Below, in pieces: positions 20,119-28,902 of a stretch of DNA of 64,000 nt. The translations under genes were made by a program, and so were the position numbers. Source of the DNA: RYN-124 sp033851845 (lineage in GTDB: Bacteria; Actinomycetota; Actinomycetes; Mycobacteriales; SCTD01). Each line of letters begins with the position of its first letter. Within the stretch, counting starts at the first letter, position 1. The stretch spans positions 28,384 to 92,383 of the forward strand of contig JAWWOH010000119.1 in NCBI GenBank assembly GCA_033851845.1, written 5' to 3'. The notes under the pieces were generated by a model, which did no database searches, had not been told where the DNA came from, and worked only from the letters and a program-made list of their open reading frames with translations.

Positions 20119-21578
20119 CCGACCTCACGCGGATGACGGCGGCCGAGCTGGCTGCGACGATCGCGTCGAAGCAGAGCAGCGCCGTCGAGGTCGCGCAGGC
20201 CCACCTGGACCGCATCGCCAAGGTGGACGGGCAGCTGCACGCCTTCCTGCACGTCGACGCGGAGGGCGCCCTCGCGACCGCCCGCAAGGTCGACTCGGGT
20301 GAGCTCACCGGGCCGCTCGCCGGCGTCCCTCTCGCACTGAAGGACGTGATCGTCCAGCAGGGCGTGCCGACGACGGTCGGCTCGCGCATCCTCGAGGGCT
20401 GGCGGCCGCCGTACGACGCGACCGTCGTCACTCGGCTGAAGGACGCGGGCGTCGTCATCCTCGGCAAGACCAACATGGACGAGTTCGCGATGGGCTCGTC
20501 CACCGAGCACAGCGCCTACGGCCCGACCCACAACCCCTGGGACCTGGCTCGCATCCCGGGCGGATCCGGCGGCGGCTCGAGCGCCGCCGTCGCGTCGTAC
20601 GAAGCGCCCCTTGCCATCGGCACCGACACCGGCGGTTCGATCCGGCAGCCTGCGGCGGTCACCGGCACGGTCGGTGTCAAGCCGACGTACGGCGGGGTGA
20701 GCCGCTTCGGGTTGGTCGCGTTCTCCAGCAGCCTCGACCAGGCCGGCCCGTGTGCGCGGACCGTGATGGATGCAGCGCTCCTGCACGAGGTCATCGCCGG
20801 CCACGACCCGCGCGACTCGACGTCGATCCCGGCACCCGTCCCGCCGGTCGTCGAGGCCGCCCGCCAGGCAGATGTCAGCGGCATGACGATCGGTGTCGTC
20901 AAGGAGCTTGCCGGTGAGGGCTACCAGCCGGGTGTCGAGCAGCGCTTTGCCGAAGCCGTCGAGACGCTGACCGGTCTCGGCGCGAAGGTCGTCGAGGTCA
21001 GCTGCCCGCACTTCGCCTATGCGCTCCCGGCCTACTACCTCATCGCGCCGTCCGAGGCGTCCAGCAACCTCGCGCGCTTCGACAGCGTGCGCTACGGCCT
21101 GCGCGTCGGTGACGACGGGGACCGCAGCCTGGAGGAGGTCATGTCGCTCACGCGGGCGCAGGGCTTCGGCGCGGAGGTCAAGAGACGCATCATCCTCGGC
21201 ACCTACGCGCTGTCATCCGGTTACTACGACGCCTACTACGGACAGGCGCAGAAGGTTCGCAGCCTGATCACGCGCGACTTCACCGACGCGTTCGCGGTCG
21301 CCGACGTGCTCGTCTCGCCGGCCGCGCCGACCGTCGCGTTCCCGCTCGGGGAGAAGCTCTCCGACCCGCTCGCGATGTATCGCCAGGACCTCGCGACGAT
21401 CCCTTCGAACCTGTACGGCGGGCCGGCGATGTCGCTGCCGTGCGGCCTGTCGGACGGGCTCCCCGTCGGCCTGCAGATCATGGCGCCGACGATGCGCGAC
21501 GAGCTGCTCTACCGGGTCGGGGCCGCGTTCGAGGCCGCGATGCCCGCGCCCGTGCCGCCGCTGGACTGGGAGGGCTGA
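20115..21578 (+). CDS. gatA: Glu-tRNA(Gln) amidotransferase subunit A
   Basis: 487-aa amidase-signature protein that frees ammonia from glutamine for GatB. The Ser-cisSer-Lys triad is complete: Lys76 in LALKDVIV, Ser151 in PGGSGGGSSAAVA and Ser175 in DTGGSIRQPA. The remaining GatA landmarks (KPTYGGVSRFGLVAFSSS, LPAYYLIAPSEASSNLARFD, GFGAEVKRRIILGTYALSSG) follow in order. Starts inside the gatC stop. Its TGA overlaps the ATG of a VOC-family gene that separates it from gatB, so the operon order is gatC-gatA-VOC-gatB. Confidence 0.97.
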   Translation: MTDLTRMTAAELAATIASKQSSAVEVAQAHLDRIAKVDGQLHAFLHVDAEGALATARKVDSGELTGPLAGVPLALKDVIVQQGVPTTVGSRILEGWRPPYDATVVTRLKDAGVVILGKTNMDEFAMGSSTEHSAYGPTHNPWDLARIPGGSGGGSSAAVASYEAPLAIGTDTGGSIRQPAAVTGTVGVKPTYGGVSRFGLVAFSSSLDQAGPCARTVMDAALLHEVIAGHDPRDSTSIPAPVPPVVEAARQADVSGMTIGVVKELAGEGYQPGVEQRFAEAVETLTGLGAKVVEVSCPHFAYALPAYYLIAPSEASSNLARFDSVRYGLRVGDDGDRSLEEVMSLTRAQGFGAEVKRRIILGTYALSSGYYDAYYGQAQKVRSLITRDFTDAFAVADVLVSPAAPTVAFPLGEKLSDPLAMYRQDLATIPSNLYGGPAMSLPCGLSDGLPVGLQIMAPTMRDELLYRVGAAFEAAMPAPVPPLDWEG

Positions 21579-22000
21579 TGCAGGTCGCCATCGACTGCGC
21601 CGATCCGGGCGCGCTCGCGCAGTTCTGGGCCGCGGCGCTGCCCCGCTACCAGGTGCAGCCTCCGCCACCCGGCTTCGACAGCTGGGAGGCGTTCCTCGAG
21701 GAGCAGTCGGTGCCGAAGGAGGAGTGGAACTCCCGGTCCGCGATCGTCGCGCTCGACTCCAACGGACCCCGACTGTTCTTCCAGCGCGTGCCCGAGGCCA
21801 AGACGGTCAAGAACCGCGTCCACCTGGACCTGCACGCGGGCGGTGGACCGTCGGTGCCGCTCGACGAGCAGCGCGCGAAGGTCCGGGCCGAGGTCGCGCG
21901 GCTGCAGTCGCTCGGGGCGTCGTACGTCGAAGAGCGCGAGGAGATGGGCGTCGTCTGGGCGGTCATGACCGACCCTGAGGGGAACGAGTTCTGCGCATGA
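21578..22000 (+). CDS. VOC (glyoxalase/bleomycin-resistance) family protein
   Basis: 140-aa VOC-fold protein beginning MQVAIDCADPGALAQFWAAA, with the characteristic RVHLDLHAGG and MTDPEGNEFC segments. Such proteins bind a metal and small substrates; the function here is unknown. TGATG overlap with gatA and ATGA overlap with gatB show that it is embedded in the gat operon and translated with it. That is an insertion relative to the usual gatA-gatB order, but VOC proteins at this place are not rare in actinobacteria. Residues corresponding to metal ligands (His and Glu) are partly visible but cannot be assigned with confidence. Confidence 0.85.
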   Translation: MQVAIDCADPGALAQFWAAALPRYQVQPPPPGFDSWEAFLEEQSVPKEEWNSRSAIVALDSNGPRLFFQRVPEAKTVKNRVHLDLHAGGGPSVPLDEQRAKVRAEVARLQSLGASYVEEREEMGVVWAVMTDPEGNEFCA

Positions 22001-23487
22001 CGGTCCCTTATGCGGAAGCGCTCGAGGAGTTCGAGCCGGTCATCGGCCTCGAGACCCATGTCGAGCTCGGCACCGCGAGCAAGATGTTCTGCGGCTGCGA
22101 CACGACGTTCGGCGCCGACCCCAACACCCACACCTGCGCGGTCTGCCTAGGCCTGCCCGGCTCGCTGCCGGTCGTCAACGCCAAGGCGATCGAGTCGACG
22201 ATCCGCATCGGGCTCGCGCTGCACTGCGACATCGCGACGTGGTGCCGGTTCGCGCGGAAGAACTACTTCTACCCGGACATGCCGAAGAACTTCCAGACCT
22301 CTCAGTACGACGAGCCGCTGTGCACCGACGGCTACCTCGACGTCGAGGTGGATGGCGAGACCGTGCGGGTGCCGATCGAACGGGTCCACCTCGAGGAGGA
22401 CACAGGCAAGTCGCTGCACGTCGGCGGCGCCACCGGGCGCATCCACGGCGCGTCGCACAGCCTCGTCGACTACAACCGGGCCGGCATCCCGCTCGTCGAG
22501 ATCGTCACCAAGCCGGTCGTCGGCACGAAGCACCGGCCGGCCGAGGTCGCCAAGGCCTACGTCACCGAGCTGCGCGACGTCCTGCGCGGCCTCGGCGTCA
22601 GCGACGTGAAGATGGAGCAGGGGTCGCTGCGCTGCGACGTCAACGTGTCGCTCAACCGCCCCGGCGACGACTGGGGGACACGTTCCGAGACCAAGAACGT
22701 CAACTCGCTGCGCTCCGTCGAGCGTGCCGTCCGCTCGGAGGTCGAGCGGCAGGCCGCCCGGCTGCGCGCCGGCGAGCGGATCGTGCAGGAGACCCGGCAC
22801 TTCCACGAGGACACCGGCCTGTCGACGTCGGGGCGCTCCAAGGAGGAGGCGACCGACTACCGCTACTTCCCGGAGCCGGACCTCGTCCCCATCGCCCCGA
22901 ACGCAGCCTGGGTGAAGGAGCTCGAGGCGACGATCCCCGAGGCACCGTCGGTGCGCCGGCGTCAGCTCGTCGAGCAGCTCGCGCTGTCGGCGCTCGACGC
23001 CGAGGCGATGACCAACGCGGGCGTGCTCGATCTCGTGCTGGCCACGGTCGACGCGGGCGCGCCCGCCGCTGAGGCTCGCAACTGGTGGCTCGGCCACCTC
23101 GCGCAGTCGGCGAACGCGGCCGGCGTGGAGCCGGCCGAGTTGGCCATCACGCCTCCTCAGGTCGCCCGCGTCGTCGAGCTCGTCGCCGACGGCTCCCTCA
23201 CCGCCGGCCTGGCCCGCCAGGTCGTCGACGGCGTGCTTGCGGGCGAGGGCGAGCCCGACGACGTGGTCGAAGCGCGCGGCCTGGCGGTGGTGTCTGACGA
23301 GGGTGCGCTCACGACGGCCGTCGACGCCGCGATCGCGAGCGACGCCGATGCAGCGGACAAGGTGCGAGCCGGCAAGGTCCAGGCGGTCGGTGCGCTCGTC
23401 GGATCGGTCATGAAGGCAACCCGCGGCCAGGCCGACGCCTCCGTCGTACGCCGGCTGCTACTCGAGCGCCTCGGAGTCAGCGAGTAG
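21997..23487 (+). CDS. gatB: Glu-tRNA(Gln) amidotransferase subunit B
   Basis: 496-aa GatB, which phosphorylates and then amidates the misacylated aminoacyl-tRNA. Zinc-binding cysteines are at 32, 34, 47 and 50 (MFCGCD ... HTCAVC). Signature segments include IGLETHVEL, LGLPGSLPV, NYFYPDMPKNFQTSQYD, VDYNRAGIPLVEIVT, EQGSLRCDVNVS and ETKNVNSLRSVERA. The C-terminal YqeY-like helical tail is complete. ATG overlaps the preceding VOC stop. The last 30 bp overlap the convergent YihY gene. Confidence 0.97.
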   Translation: MTVPYAEALEEFEPVIGLETHVELGTASKMFCGCDTTFGADPNTHTCAVCLGLPGSLPVVNAKAIESTIRIGLALHCDIATWCRFARKNYFYPDMPKNFQTSQYDEPLCTDGYLDVEVDGETVRVPIERVHLEEDTGKSLHVGGATGRIHGASHSLVDYNRAGIPLVEIVTKPVVGTKHRPAEVAKAYVTELRDVLRGLGVSDVKMEQGSLRCDVNVSLNRPGDDWGTRSETKNVNSLRSVERAVRSEVERQAARLRAGERIVQETRHFHEDTGLSTSGRSKEEATDYRYFPEPDLVPIAPNAAWVKELEATIPEAPSVRRRQLVEQLALSALDAEAMTNAGVLDLVLATVDAGAPAAEARNWWLGHLAQSANAAGVEPAELAITPPQVARVVELVADGSLTAGLARQVVDGVLAGEGEPDDVVEARGLAVVSDEGALTTAVDAAIASDADAADKVRAGKVQAVGALVGSVMKATRGQADASVVRRLLLERLGVSE

Positions 23488-24453
23488 CTCGGCCCGGCAG
23501 GCACGACGAGCCAGCAGGATGGCGTTGAGGGTCGCCCCGACGAGCAGCCCGAGGCACAGCAGGTAGAACCACGTCATCAGGATCAGCCCGCCCCCGAGCG
23601 CCCCCAGGAGGGGAGATGACTTGATGACGATCTGCAGGTAGACGTTGAACCCGACCGAGGCCGCCAGCCAGAACAGGGCGGTGAGCAGGCCGCCAGGCAG
23701 ACCGGATCGCCAGCGGGTCTGCCGGTCGGGGCAGATGTGGCACATCGTGGTCGCCCAGAGCACGAGCGAGACGAAGGCGACGGGCCAGCGCAGGTAGGAC
23801 CAGAGGAAGTCGTACTGCCGCGACAGTCCGATGCTCGTCACGATGTCGACGCCCCGGCCGAAGAGCGGGCCCACCACCACGAGCGTCACGACGACCGCGC
23901 CGGTCAGCACGCTGCCGATCCCCACGACGAGGCCGAGCCATCGCCGCTTCCACCAACCGCGGCGGTCGTGCACGTCGTAGACGACCGTGACCGTGTTGAT
24001 GACGCCGGCGAAGGCCATCGCTGTCGACACGAGGGCGATCACGGAGGCGACGGTCAGCGTGTTGCCGCCGGCCTCGAACAGGCCCTTCACGGTGTCGATC
24101 GCGCCGCTGGCCTCGTTGGTCAGCAGTCGGTTGAGGAAGTCGATGACGGCCTTCTCCACGCGTTGCGCGTTCGCCTCGCCGACGATGTGGCCGAGCTGGC
24201 CGAGTACGGCGGCGACGACGAGCAGCGTCGGAAACACGGTGAGCGTCGCCATGAAGGCGTTCTCGGCCGCGAGCCCGAGCACGCGGTCCCGGTTGGTCTT
24301 GCGCCACACGTCTGCGACCGTCCGCCCGGCCCACGCCACCGGGCCGCCGCGGATCGGGCGCTCGGCCTCCGCCTTCGTCGCGGCGGCGCGGGCCGCAGCA
24401 CTGCGACGGTCGGCCTCGGCCGTCACCGCTGCAGAGGGAGAGGTCACGAGCAC
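23458..24453 (-). CDS. YihY/BrkB-family inner membrane protein
   Basis: 331-aa polytopic protein of the YihY (BrkB) family. A basic/Ala-rich N-terminal cytoplasmic part (1-60) precedes about six membrane helices, for example NAFMATLTVFPTLLVVAAVL, LTVASVIALVSTAMAFAGVI, WLGLVVGIGSVLTGAVVVTL and GGGLILMTWFYLLCLGLLVG. The family motif with Pro in helix 1 and the GA(T)LNA end are present. The molecular function of the family is not established. GTG start at 24453 (a second in-frame GTG lies at 24447). Its 3' end overlaps that of gatB by 30 bp on the other strand. Confidence 0.88.
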   Translation of the reverse strand: MLVTSPSAAVTAEADRRSAAARAAATKAEAERPIRGGPVAWAGRTVADVWRKTNRDRVLGLAAENAFMATLTVFPTLLVVAAVLGQLGHIVGEANAQRVEKAVIDFLNRLLTNEASGAIDTVKGLFEAGGNTLTVASVIALVSTAMAFAGVINTVTVVYDVHDRRGWWKRRWLGLVVGIGSVLTGAVVVTLVVVGPLFGRGVDIVTSIGLSRQYDFLWSYLRWPVAFVSLVLWATTMCHICPDRQTRWRSGLPGGLLTALFWLAASVGFNVYLQIVIKSSPLLGALGGGLILMTWFYLLCLGLLVGATLNAILLARRACRAELLADSEALE

Positions 24454-24483
24454 ATTGTCGCCGATGATGGCGGTGCGAGCTGA

Positions 24484-25362
24484 TCAGGCGGCCCGCAGAT
24501 CGCTGCGCTTTGCCAGCTCTGCGAGCGCAGTCGCGACCAGCTCGGGGTACTCCATCGGCAGGAAGTGACTGCCAGGCAGCACCGTGATCTGCGCTTGCGG
24601 GATGCGGGCGGCCGTGTCGACGACATCGTCCATCGACGTCAGCACGTCCCACTTGCCCGCGACGAGAGTCGTCGGGCACTGCACGAAGGAGACGTCCATC
24701 GGGTGGTGATCGGCCGCAGCCACGGCGAGCCTCATGTACCACCGCCAGTCCTGCTTGAGGAACTCCTCGAGCATCGGCGTCACGACCTCGAGGCGGGCGG
24801 CCGGCAGCATGAAACCGGAGTGCGTGACGAGCCAGGCCAGCCGGTCGTTGACCGGGATGGCGTTGACCAGGGGAGTCATCAGACCGCCCGTGGCCCGGAA
24901 CAGCCTCGCCGCCCGCGTCGCGACCGGACGGCGCAGCCGGCGCGGGATCCGCAGCGGCGCACCCATCGTGCCGAAGGTCCCACCGGGCACGCCCGCGACC
25001 GCCATCAGCCCGGCGACCCGGTCGGGGTGGCGCTCGGCCATCTCGAACGCGATGTTGACCCCGATGGACCAGCCCGCGACGAGGGCGCGGTCGATGCCCT
25101 CGGCATCCATCAGCGCCACGAGGTCGGCAACGTGGTCCTCCACCCGGATCCGGGCCGGGTCGACCGGCCGCTCCGACCCGAAGGTGCCTCGGTAGTACCA
25201 GGTGCGCACGCGGTAGCCGCTGTCCGCGCCGACCAGGCCCGGCCAGGCCTGCGGGATGGTGCCCAGGCCGTTGCTGATGATGACCGGGAGCCCGTCACCA
25301 TCACCGCGCCAGCCGCGGATGCAGGTGCCGTCGGAGCTGAGGTAGTTGAACGACGTCGGCAC
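24484..25362 (-). CDS. Alpha/beta hydrolase
   Basis: 292-aa alpha/beta hydrolase: nucleophile Ser99 in VAGWSIGVNIAF, acid in VAGKWDVLT and histidine in LPGSHFLPMEYP. A typical YYRGTFGS loop precedes the elbow. Substrate unknown. The GTG start has TAGAGT six bases upstream on its own strand (25369-25374), so a leaderless mRNA is likely. It is divergent from the ilvB leader, the two start points being about 100 bp apart, and lies 30 bp upstream of the co-directional YihY gene, with which it may form an operon. Confidence 0.87.
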   Translation of the reverse strand: MPTSFNYLSSDGTCIRGWRGDGDGLPVIISNGLGTIPQAWPGLVGADSGYRVRTWYYRGTFGSERPVDPARIRVEDHVADLVALMDAEGIDRALVAGWSIGVNIAFEMAERHPDRVAGLMAVAGVPGGTFGTMGAPLRIPRRLRRPVATRAARLFRATGGLMTPLVNAIPVNDRLAWLVTHSGFMLPAARLEVVTPMLEEFLKQDWRWYMRLAVAAADHHPMDVSFVQCPTTLVAGKWDVLTSMDDVVDTAARIPQAQITVLPGSHFLPMEYPELVATALAELAKRSDLRAA

Positions 25363-25430
25363 GGCACGACTCTAGGCGGCGCCGGTCATGTCCCTCGCGG
25401 CCCACATGCTGAGACAACCGTCCCACTGGC

Positions 25431-25459
25431 TTGACACCGGCGACCGCGTCACGCAGGCT
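25431..25459 (+). promoter_or_regulatory. Promoter of the ilvB leader
   Basis: TTGACA (25431-25436), a 17-bp spacer and CAGGCT (25454-25459) lie six bases before the GTG of the leader peptide. The start point should fall on or next to that GTG, making the leader mRNA leaderless. Confidence 0.75.
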
Positions 25460-25465
25460 GGCGCC

Positions 25466-25492
25466 GTGTCTCAGCTCATCGTAGTTAGCTAG
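25466..25492 (+). CDS. ilvB leader peptide (attenuation peptide)
   Basis: Eight-residue open frame GTG-TCT-CAG-CTC-ATC-GTA-GTT-AGC-TAG, encoding MSQLIVVS with four consecutive branched-chain codons (Leu, Ile, Val, Val). It is followed by a stem-loop and an intrinsic terminator before ilvB, the usual layout of peptide attenuation: stalling on Leu, Ile or Val codons would favour read-through. Leader peptides with terminators upstream of ilvB are a known class in Corynebacterium, Mycobacterium and Streptomyces. Too short to be found by ordinary gene callers. Confidence 0.85.
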   Translation: MSQLIVVS

Positions 25493-25551
25493 CGCGTCCG
25501 CCTCCCCGGCGAACGCGCTCACCCCTCCGTGCCCCGCACGAGGGGTTTTTT
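25491..25551 (+). terminator. ilvB attenuator: upstream hairpin and intrinsic terminator
   Basis: First hairpin: AGCGCGT (25491-25497) pairs with ACGCGCT (25513-25519), with an inner CGCC/GGCG helix around loop TCCCC; it overlaps the leader stop codon. Second: CCCCT-C-CGTGC (25522-25532) pairs with GCACGAGGGG (25536-25545) through a CCC loop, followed by six T at 25546-25551, a classical terminator. An AAGGAAG ribosome-binding site and the ilvB ATG follow at 25583. Confidence 0.88.
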
Positions 25552-25582
25552 GTTGCCCCAGCCTCTGAAGGAAGATCAGCAG

Positions 25583-27331
25583 ATGTCCGAGCAGGTCACC
25601 GGTGCCCAGTCGCTCGTCCGATCCTTGGAGAGCGTCGGGGCCGAGGTCGTCTTCGGCATTCCCGGCGGTGCGATCCTGCCGGCGTACGACCCGCTGTTCG
25701 ACTCGAAGACGGTGCGCCACATCCTCGTCCGGCACGAGCAGGGCGGCGGGCACGCCGCCGAGGGGTACGCGCAGGCGACCGGCAAGGTCGGCGTCTGCAT
25801 GGCGACGAGTGGCCCGGGCGCGACGAACCTCGTCACGCCGATCGCCGACGCCTACATGGACTCGGTGCCGATCGTCGCCATCACCGGCCAGGTCCCGAGC
25901 CTGTCCATCGGCACCGACGCCTTTCAGGAAGCCGACATCTGCGGCATCACCATGCCGATCACGAAGCACAACTTCCTGGTGCAGCACGTCGACGACATCC
26001 CGCGCACGATCGCGGAGGCTTTCCACATCGCGGCGACCGGTCGGCCCGGTCCGGTGCTCGTCGACCTGCCCAAGGACATCCTGCAGGCGACCGGCGCCTT
26101 CGCCTGGCCGCCGACGCTGGACCTGCCCGGCTACCGGCCGACGACGAAGCCGCACGCCAAGCAGATCCGCGAGGCGGCGAAGCTCATCGCGAGTGCCAAG
26201 CGCCCGGTCTTGTACGTCGGCGGCGGCGTGCTCAAGGCCCGGGCGGCCGCCGAGCTCAGGACGCTGGCCGAGCTCACCGGCATCCCCGTCGTGACGACGT
26301 TGATGGCGCGTGGCGCCTTTCCGGACAGCCACGCGCAGCACCTCGGGATGCCGGGCATGCACGGCTCGGTGGCGGCGGTGACCGCGCTGCAGAAGTCGGA
26401 CCTGCTGATCACGCTCGGGGCGCGCTTCGACGACCGGGTCACGGGCAAGCTGTCGACGTTCGCGCCCGATGCAGCCGTCATCCACGCCGACATCGACCCG
26501 GCGGAGATCGGCAAGAACCGCGCTGCCGATGTGCCGATCGTCGGGGACTGCCGCGAGACGATCGCTGATCTCGTCGTCGCGGTGAAGGAGCTCTACGACG
26601 GCGGCACCCGTGCCGACCTCACCGGCTGGTGGAAGTCGCTGGACCAGTGGCGCACGACGTACCCGTTGGGCTACGAGGAGCCGACGGACGGCTCCCTGGC
26701 GCCGCAGCACGTCATCAGTCGCATCGGTGCGATCGGTGGTCCGGATGCGCTCTACGTCGCGGGCGTGGGCCAGCACCAGATGTGGGCCAGCCAGTTCATC
26801 TCCTACGAGAACCCCTACACCTGGCTCAACTCCGGCGGACTCGGCACGATGGGCTACTCGGTGCCCGCCGCGATGGGGGCGAAGGTGGGTCGGCCCGAGG
26901 CAACGGTGTGGGCCATCGACGGTGACGGCTGCTTCCAGATGACCAACCAGGAGCTCGTCACCTGCGCGATCGAGGGCATCCCCATCAAGGTCGCGGTCAT
27001 CAACAACGGCAACCTCGGCATGGTCCGTCAGTGGCAGACGCTCTTCTACGAGGGGCGCTACTCCAACACGAACCTCCAGTCCAAGCGCATCCCGGACTTC
27101 GTCAAGCTCGCCGACGCCATGGGGTGCATCGGGTTGCGGTGCGACAACAAGGCCGACGTGGACGCGACCATCGAGAAGGCGATGGCGGTCGACGACATGC
27201 CGGTCGTCATCGACTTCGTCGTCGGCCAGGACGCGATGGTGTGGCCGATGGTGCCGGCCGGCACCAGCAACGACGAGATCCTCGCCGCCCGCGACACGCG
27301 GCCCGACTACGACAGCGACGAGATGGTCTGA
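25583..27331 (+). CDS. ilvB: Acetolactate synthase large subunit
   Basis: 582-aa thiamine-diphosphate enzyme (acetohydroxyacid synthase catalytic subunit) that makes acetolactate and acetohydroxybutyrate, the first common step to Val, Leu and Ile. The catalytic glutamate is Glu52 in LVRHEQGGGHAAEGYA. The ThDP/Mg motif is GDGCFQMTNQELVT ... VINN, and the FAD-region and RFDDRVTGK segments are present. The ATG at 25583 has GAAGGAAG eight bases upstream; a more upstream frame start lies inside the attenuator and is rejected. First gene of ilvBNC; expression is presumably set by the leader attenuator. Confidence 0.97.
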   Translation: MSEQVTGAQSLVRSLESVGAEVVFGIPGGAILPAYDPLFDSKTVRHILVRHEQGGGHAAEGYAQATGKVGVCMATSGPGATNLVTPIADAYMDSVPIVAITGQVPSLSIGTDAFQEADICGITMPITKHNFLVQHVDDIPRTIAEAFHIAATGRPGPVLVDLPKDILQATGAFAWPPTLDLPGYRPTTKPHAKQIREAAKLIASAKRPVLYVGGGVLKARAAAELRTLAELTGIPVVTTLMARGAFPDSHAQHLGMPGMHGSVAAVTALQKSDLLITLGARFDDRVTGKLSTFAPDAAVIHADIDPAEIGKNRAADVPIVGDCRETIADLVVAVKELYDGGTRADLTGWWKSLDQWRTTYPLGYEEPTDGSLAPQHVISRIGAIGGPDALYVAGVGQHQMWASQFISYENPYTWLNSGGLGTMGYSVPAAMGAKVGRPEATVWAIDGDGCFQMTNQELVTCAIEGIPIKVAVINNGNLGMVRQWQTLFYEGRYSNTNLQSKRIPDFVKLADAMGCIGLRCDNKADVDATIEKAMAVDDMPVVIDFVVGQDAMVWPMVPAGTSNDEILAARDTRPDYDSDEMV

Positions 27332-27332
27332 C

Positions 27333-27860
27333 ATGACATCCACCCACACGCTCTCCGTCCTCGTCGAGGACAAGCCCGGCGTCCTGGCTCGGGTCGCGTC
27401 GCTGTTCAGCCGCCGCGGCTTCAACATCTCCTCGCTCGCCGTGGGTCCCACCGAGTCGCCCAACGTCAGTCGGATGACGATCGTCGTCGAGGTCGAGGGG
27501 CTTCCGCTCGAGCAGGTCACGAAGCAGCTGAACAAGCTCGTCAACGTCCTGAAGATCGTCGAGCTCGACCCCAACGCGAGCGTGCAGCGTGAGCTGCTTC
27601 TCGTGAAAGTCAAAGCCGACCTGACCACCCGGTCGCACGTGCTGGAGACGGTGCAGCTCTTCCGCGCCAAGGTGGTCGACGTCGCAACCGACGCCGTCAC
27701 CATCGAGGCGACCGGCACCGCCGACAAGCTGGCGGCGCTCATCAAGGTGCTGGAGCCGTTCGGCATCCGCGAGCTGGTGCAGTCCGGCCTCGTCGCGGTC
27801 GGCCGCGGCTCCCGCTCCATCACCGGCGCGGACACGCGCCTCCGCTCTGTTTCTGCGTAA
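27333..27860 (+). CDS. ilvN: Acetolactate synthase small (regulatory) subunit
   Basis: 175-aa regulatory subunit that activates IlvB and confers valine feedback inhibition. An N-terminal ACT domain (HTLSVLVEDKPGVLARVASLF and RRGFNISSLAVGPTE) is followed by the C-terminal ACT-like half (LLLVKVKAD ... FGIRELVQSGLVAVGRG). Length normal. One base separates the ilvB stop from its ATG, indicating coupling. Between the two lies no space for a promoter. Confidence 0.97.
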   Translation: MTSTHTLSVLVEDKPGVLARVASLFSRRGFNISSLAVGPTESPNVSRMTIVVEVEGLPLEQVTKQLNKLVNVLKIVELDPNASVQRELLLVKVKADLTTRSHVLETVQLFRAKVVDVATDAVTIEATGTADKLAALIKVLEPFGIRELVQSGLVAVGRGSRSITGADTRLRSVSA

Positions 27861-27880
27861 CCCGAGAGGACACCAAATCG

Positions 27881-28882
27881 ATGGCCGAGATCTTCTACGA
27901 CGACGACGCCGACCTGGCGATCATCCAGGGCCGCAAGGTGGCCGTCCTCGGCTACGGCAGCCAGGGCCACGCCCATGCGCTGTCGTTGCGCGACTCCGGC
28001 GTCGACGTACGCGTCGGACTCCCGGCCGGCTCCAAGAGCCGCGAGAGGGCCGAGTCGGCCGGGCTGCGTGTCGTCACGCCCGCGGAGGCCGCGGCCGAGG
28101 CAGACGTGATTATGATCCTCGCGCCGGACACCGTGCAACGGAAGCTCTACGAGACCGACGTCGCGCCCAACCTCAACGACGGTGACGCGCTGCTCTTCGG
28201 GCACGGCCTCAACATCCGGTTCGGCCTCATCACCCCGCCGGCGGGTGTCGACGTCGCGATGGTCGCGCCGAAGGGGCCGGGTCACCTGGTCCGGCGGCAG
28301 TTCGTCGACGGTCGCGGCGTGCCGTGCCTGATCGCGGTCGAGCAGGACGCCACCGGCGGGGCGCAGGCCCTGGCGCTCTCCTACGCGAAGGGCATCGGCG
28401 GCACGAAGGCCGGCGTACTCAAGACGACGTTCACCGAGGAGACCGAGACCGACCTGTTCGGCGAGCAGGCGGTGCTCTGCGGTGGCGCAAGCGCACTCGT
28501 GCAGGCCGGCTTCGAGGTCCTCACCGAGGCGGGCTACCAGCCCGAGGTCGCCTACTTCGAGTGCCTGCACGAGCTCAAGCTCATCGTCGACCTGATGTAC
28601 GAGGGCGGCATCTCCAAGATGCGCTGGTCGGTCTCCGACACCGCGGAGTACGGCGACTACGTGAGCGGCCCGAGGGTGATCACGCCCGCGGTGAAGGAGG
28701 AGATGAAGAAGATCCTCGCCGACATCCAGGACGGCACCTTCACCAAGAACCTCATCGCCGACGACGATGCCGGCCGGCCGCAGTTCACGAAGTACCGCGA
28801 GGAGGGCGCGAAGCACCCGATCGAGGTCGTCGGGGCGAAGCTGCGGCCGATGATGGCGTGGATCGACGACGCCGGGGAGTGA
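27881..28882 (+). CDS. ilvC: Ketol-acid reductoisomerase
   Basis: 333-aa class I KARI, which isomerises and reduces acetohydroxy acids with NAD(P)H and Mg. The Rossmann motif GYGSQGHAHA starts at Gly24; the knotted C-terminal domain has the metal ligands in TDLFGEQAVLCGG and YFECLHELKLIVDLMYEGG. The sequence after the Rossmann beta2 strand (GLPAGSKSRERAE) suggests NADPH preference by analogy only. GAGAGGA upstream of the ATG is a good ribosome-binding site. Last gene of ilvBNC; a small hairpin follows its stop. Confidence 0.97.
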   Translation: MAEIFYDDDADLAIIQGRKVAVLGYGSQGHAHALSLRDSGVDVRVGLPAGSKSRERAESAGLRVVTPAEAAAEADVIMILAPDTVQRKLYETDVAPNLNDGDALLFGHGLNIRFGLITPPAGVDVAMVAPKGPGHLVRRQFVDGRGVPCLIAVEQDATGGAQALALSYAKGIGGTKAGVLKTTFTEETETDLFGEQAVLCGGASALVQAGFEVLTEAGYQPEVAYFECLHELKLIVDLMYEGGISKMRWSVSDTAEYGDYVSGPRVITPAVKEEMKKILADIQDGTFTKNLIADDDAGRPQFTKYREEGAKHPIEVVGAKLRPMMAWIDDAGE

Positions 28883-28885
28883 CGG

Positions 28886-28902
28886 CGTAGTGACGGACTA
28901 CG
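28886..28902. terminator. Small hairpin between convergent ilvC and secreted-protein gene
   Basis: CGTAGT, loop GACGG, ACTACG: a 6-bp stem four bases after the ilvC stop, overlapping the stop codon of the gene on the other strand. Weak, no T-tract. Confidence 0.3.

Noticed and set aside
25301..28816. Very long open frame (over 1100 codons) on the minus strand antisense to ilvBNC
   Set aside because: Typical high-G+C shadow: no stop codons because of third-position G/C bias; its translation is low-complexity (HRRRDHR/DVDEL-like) without domains, while ilvBNC on the plus strand are certain.
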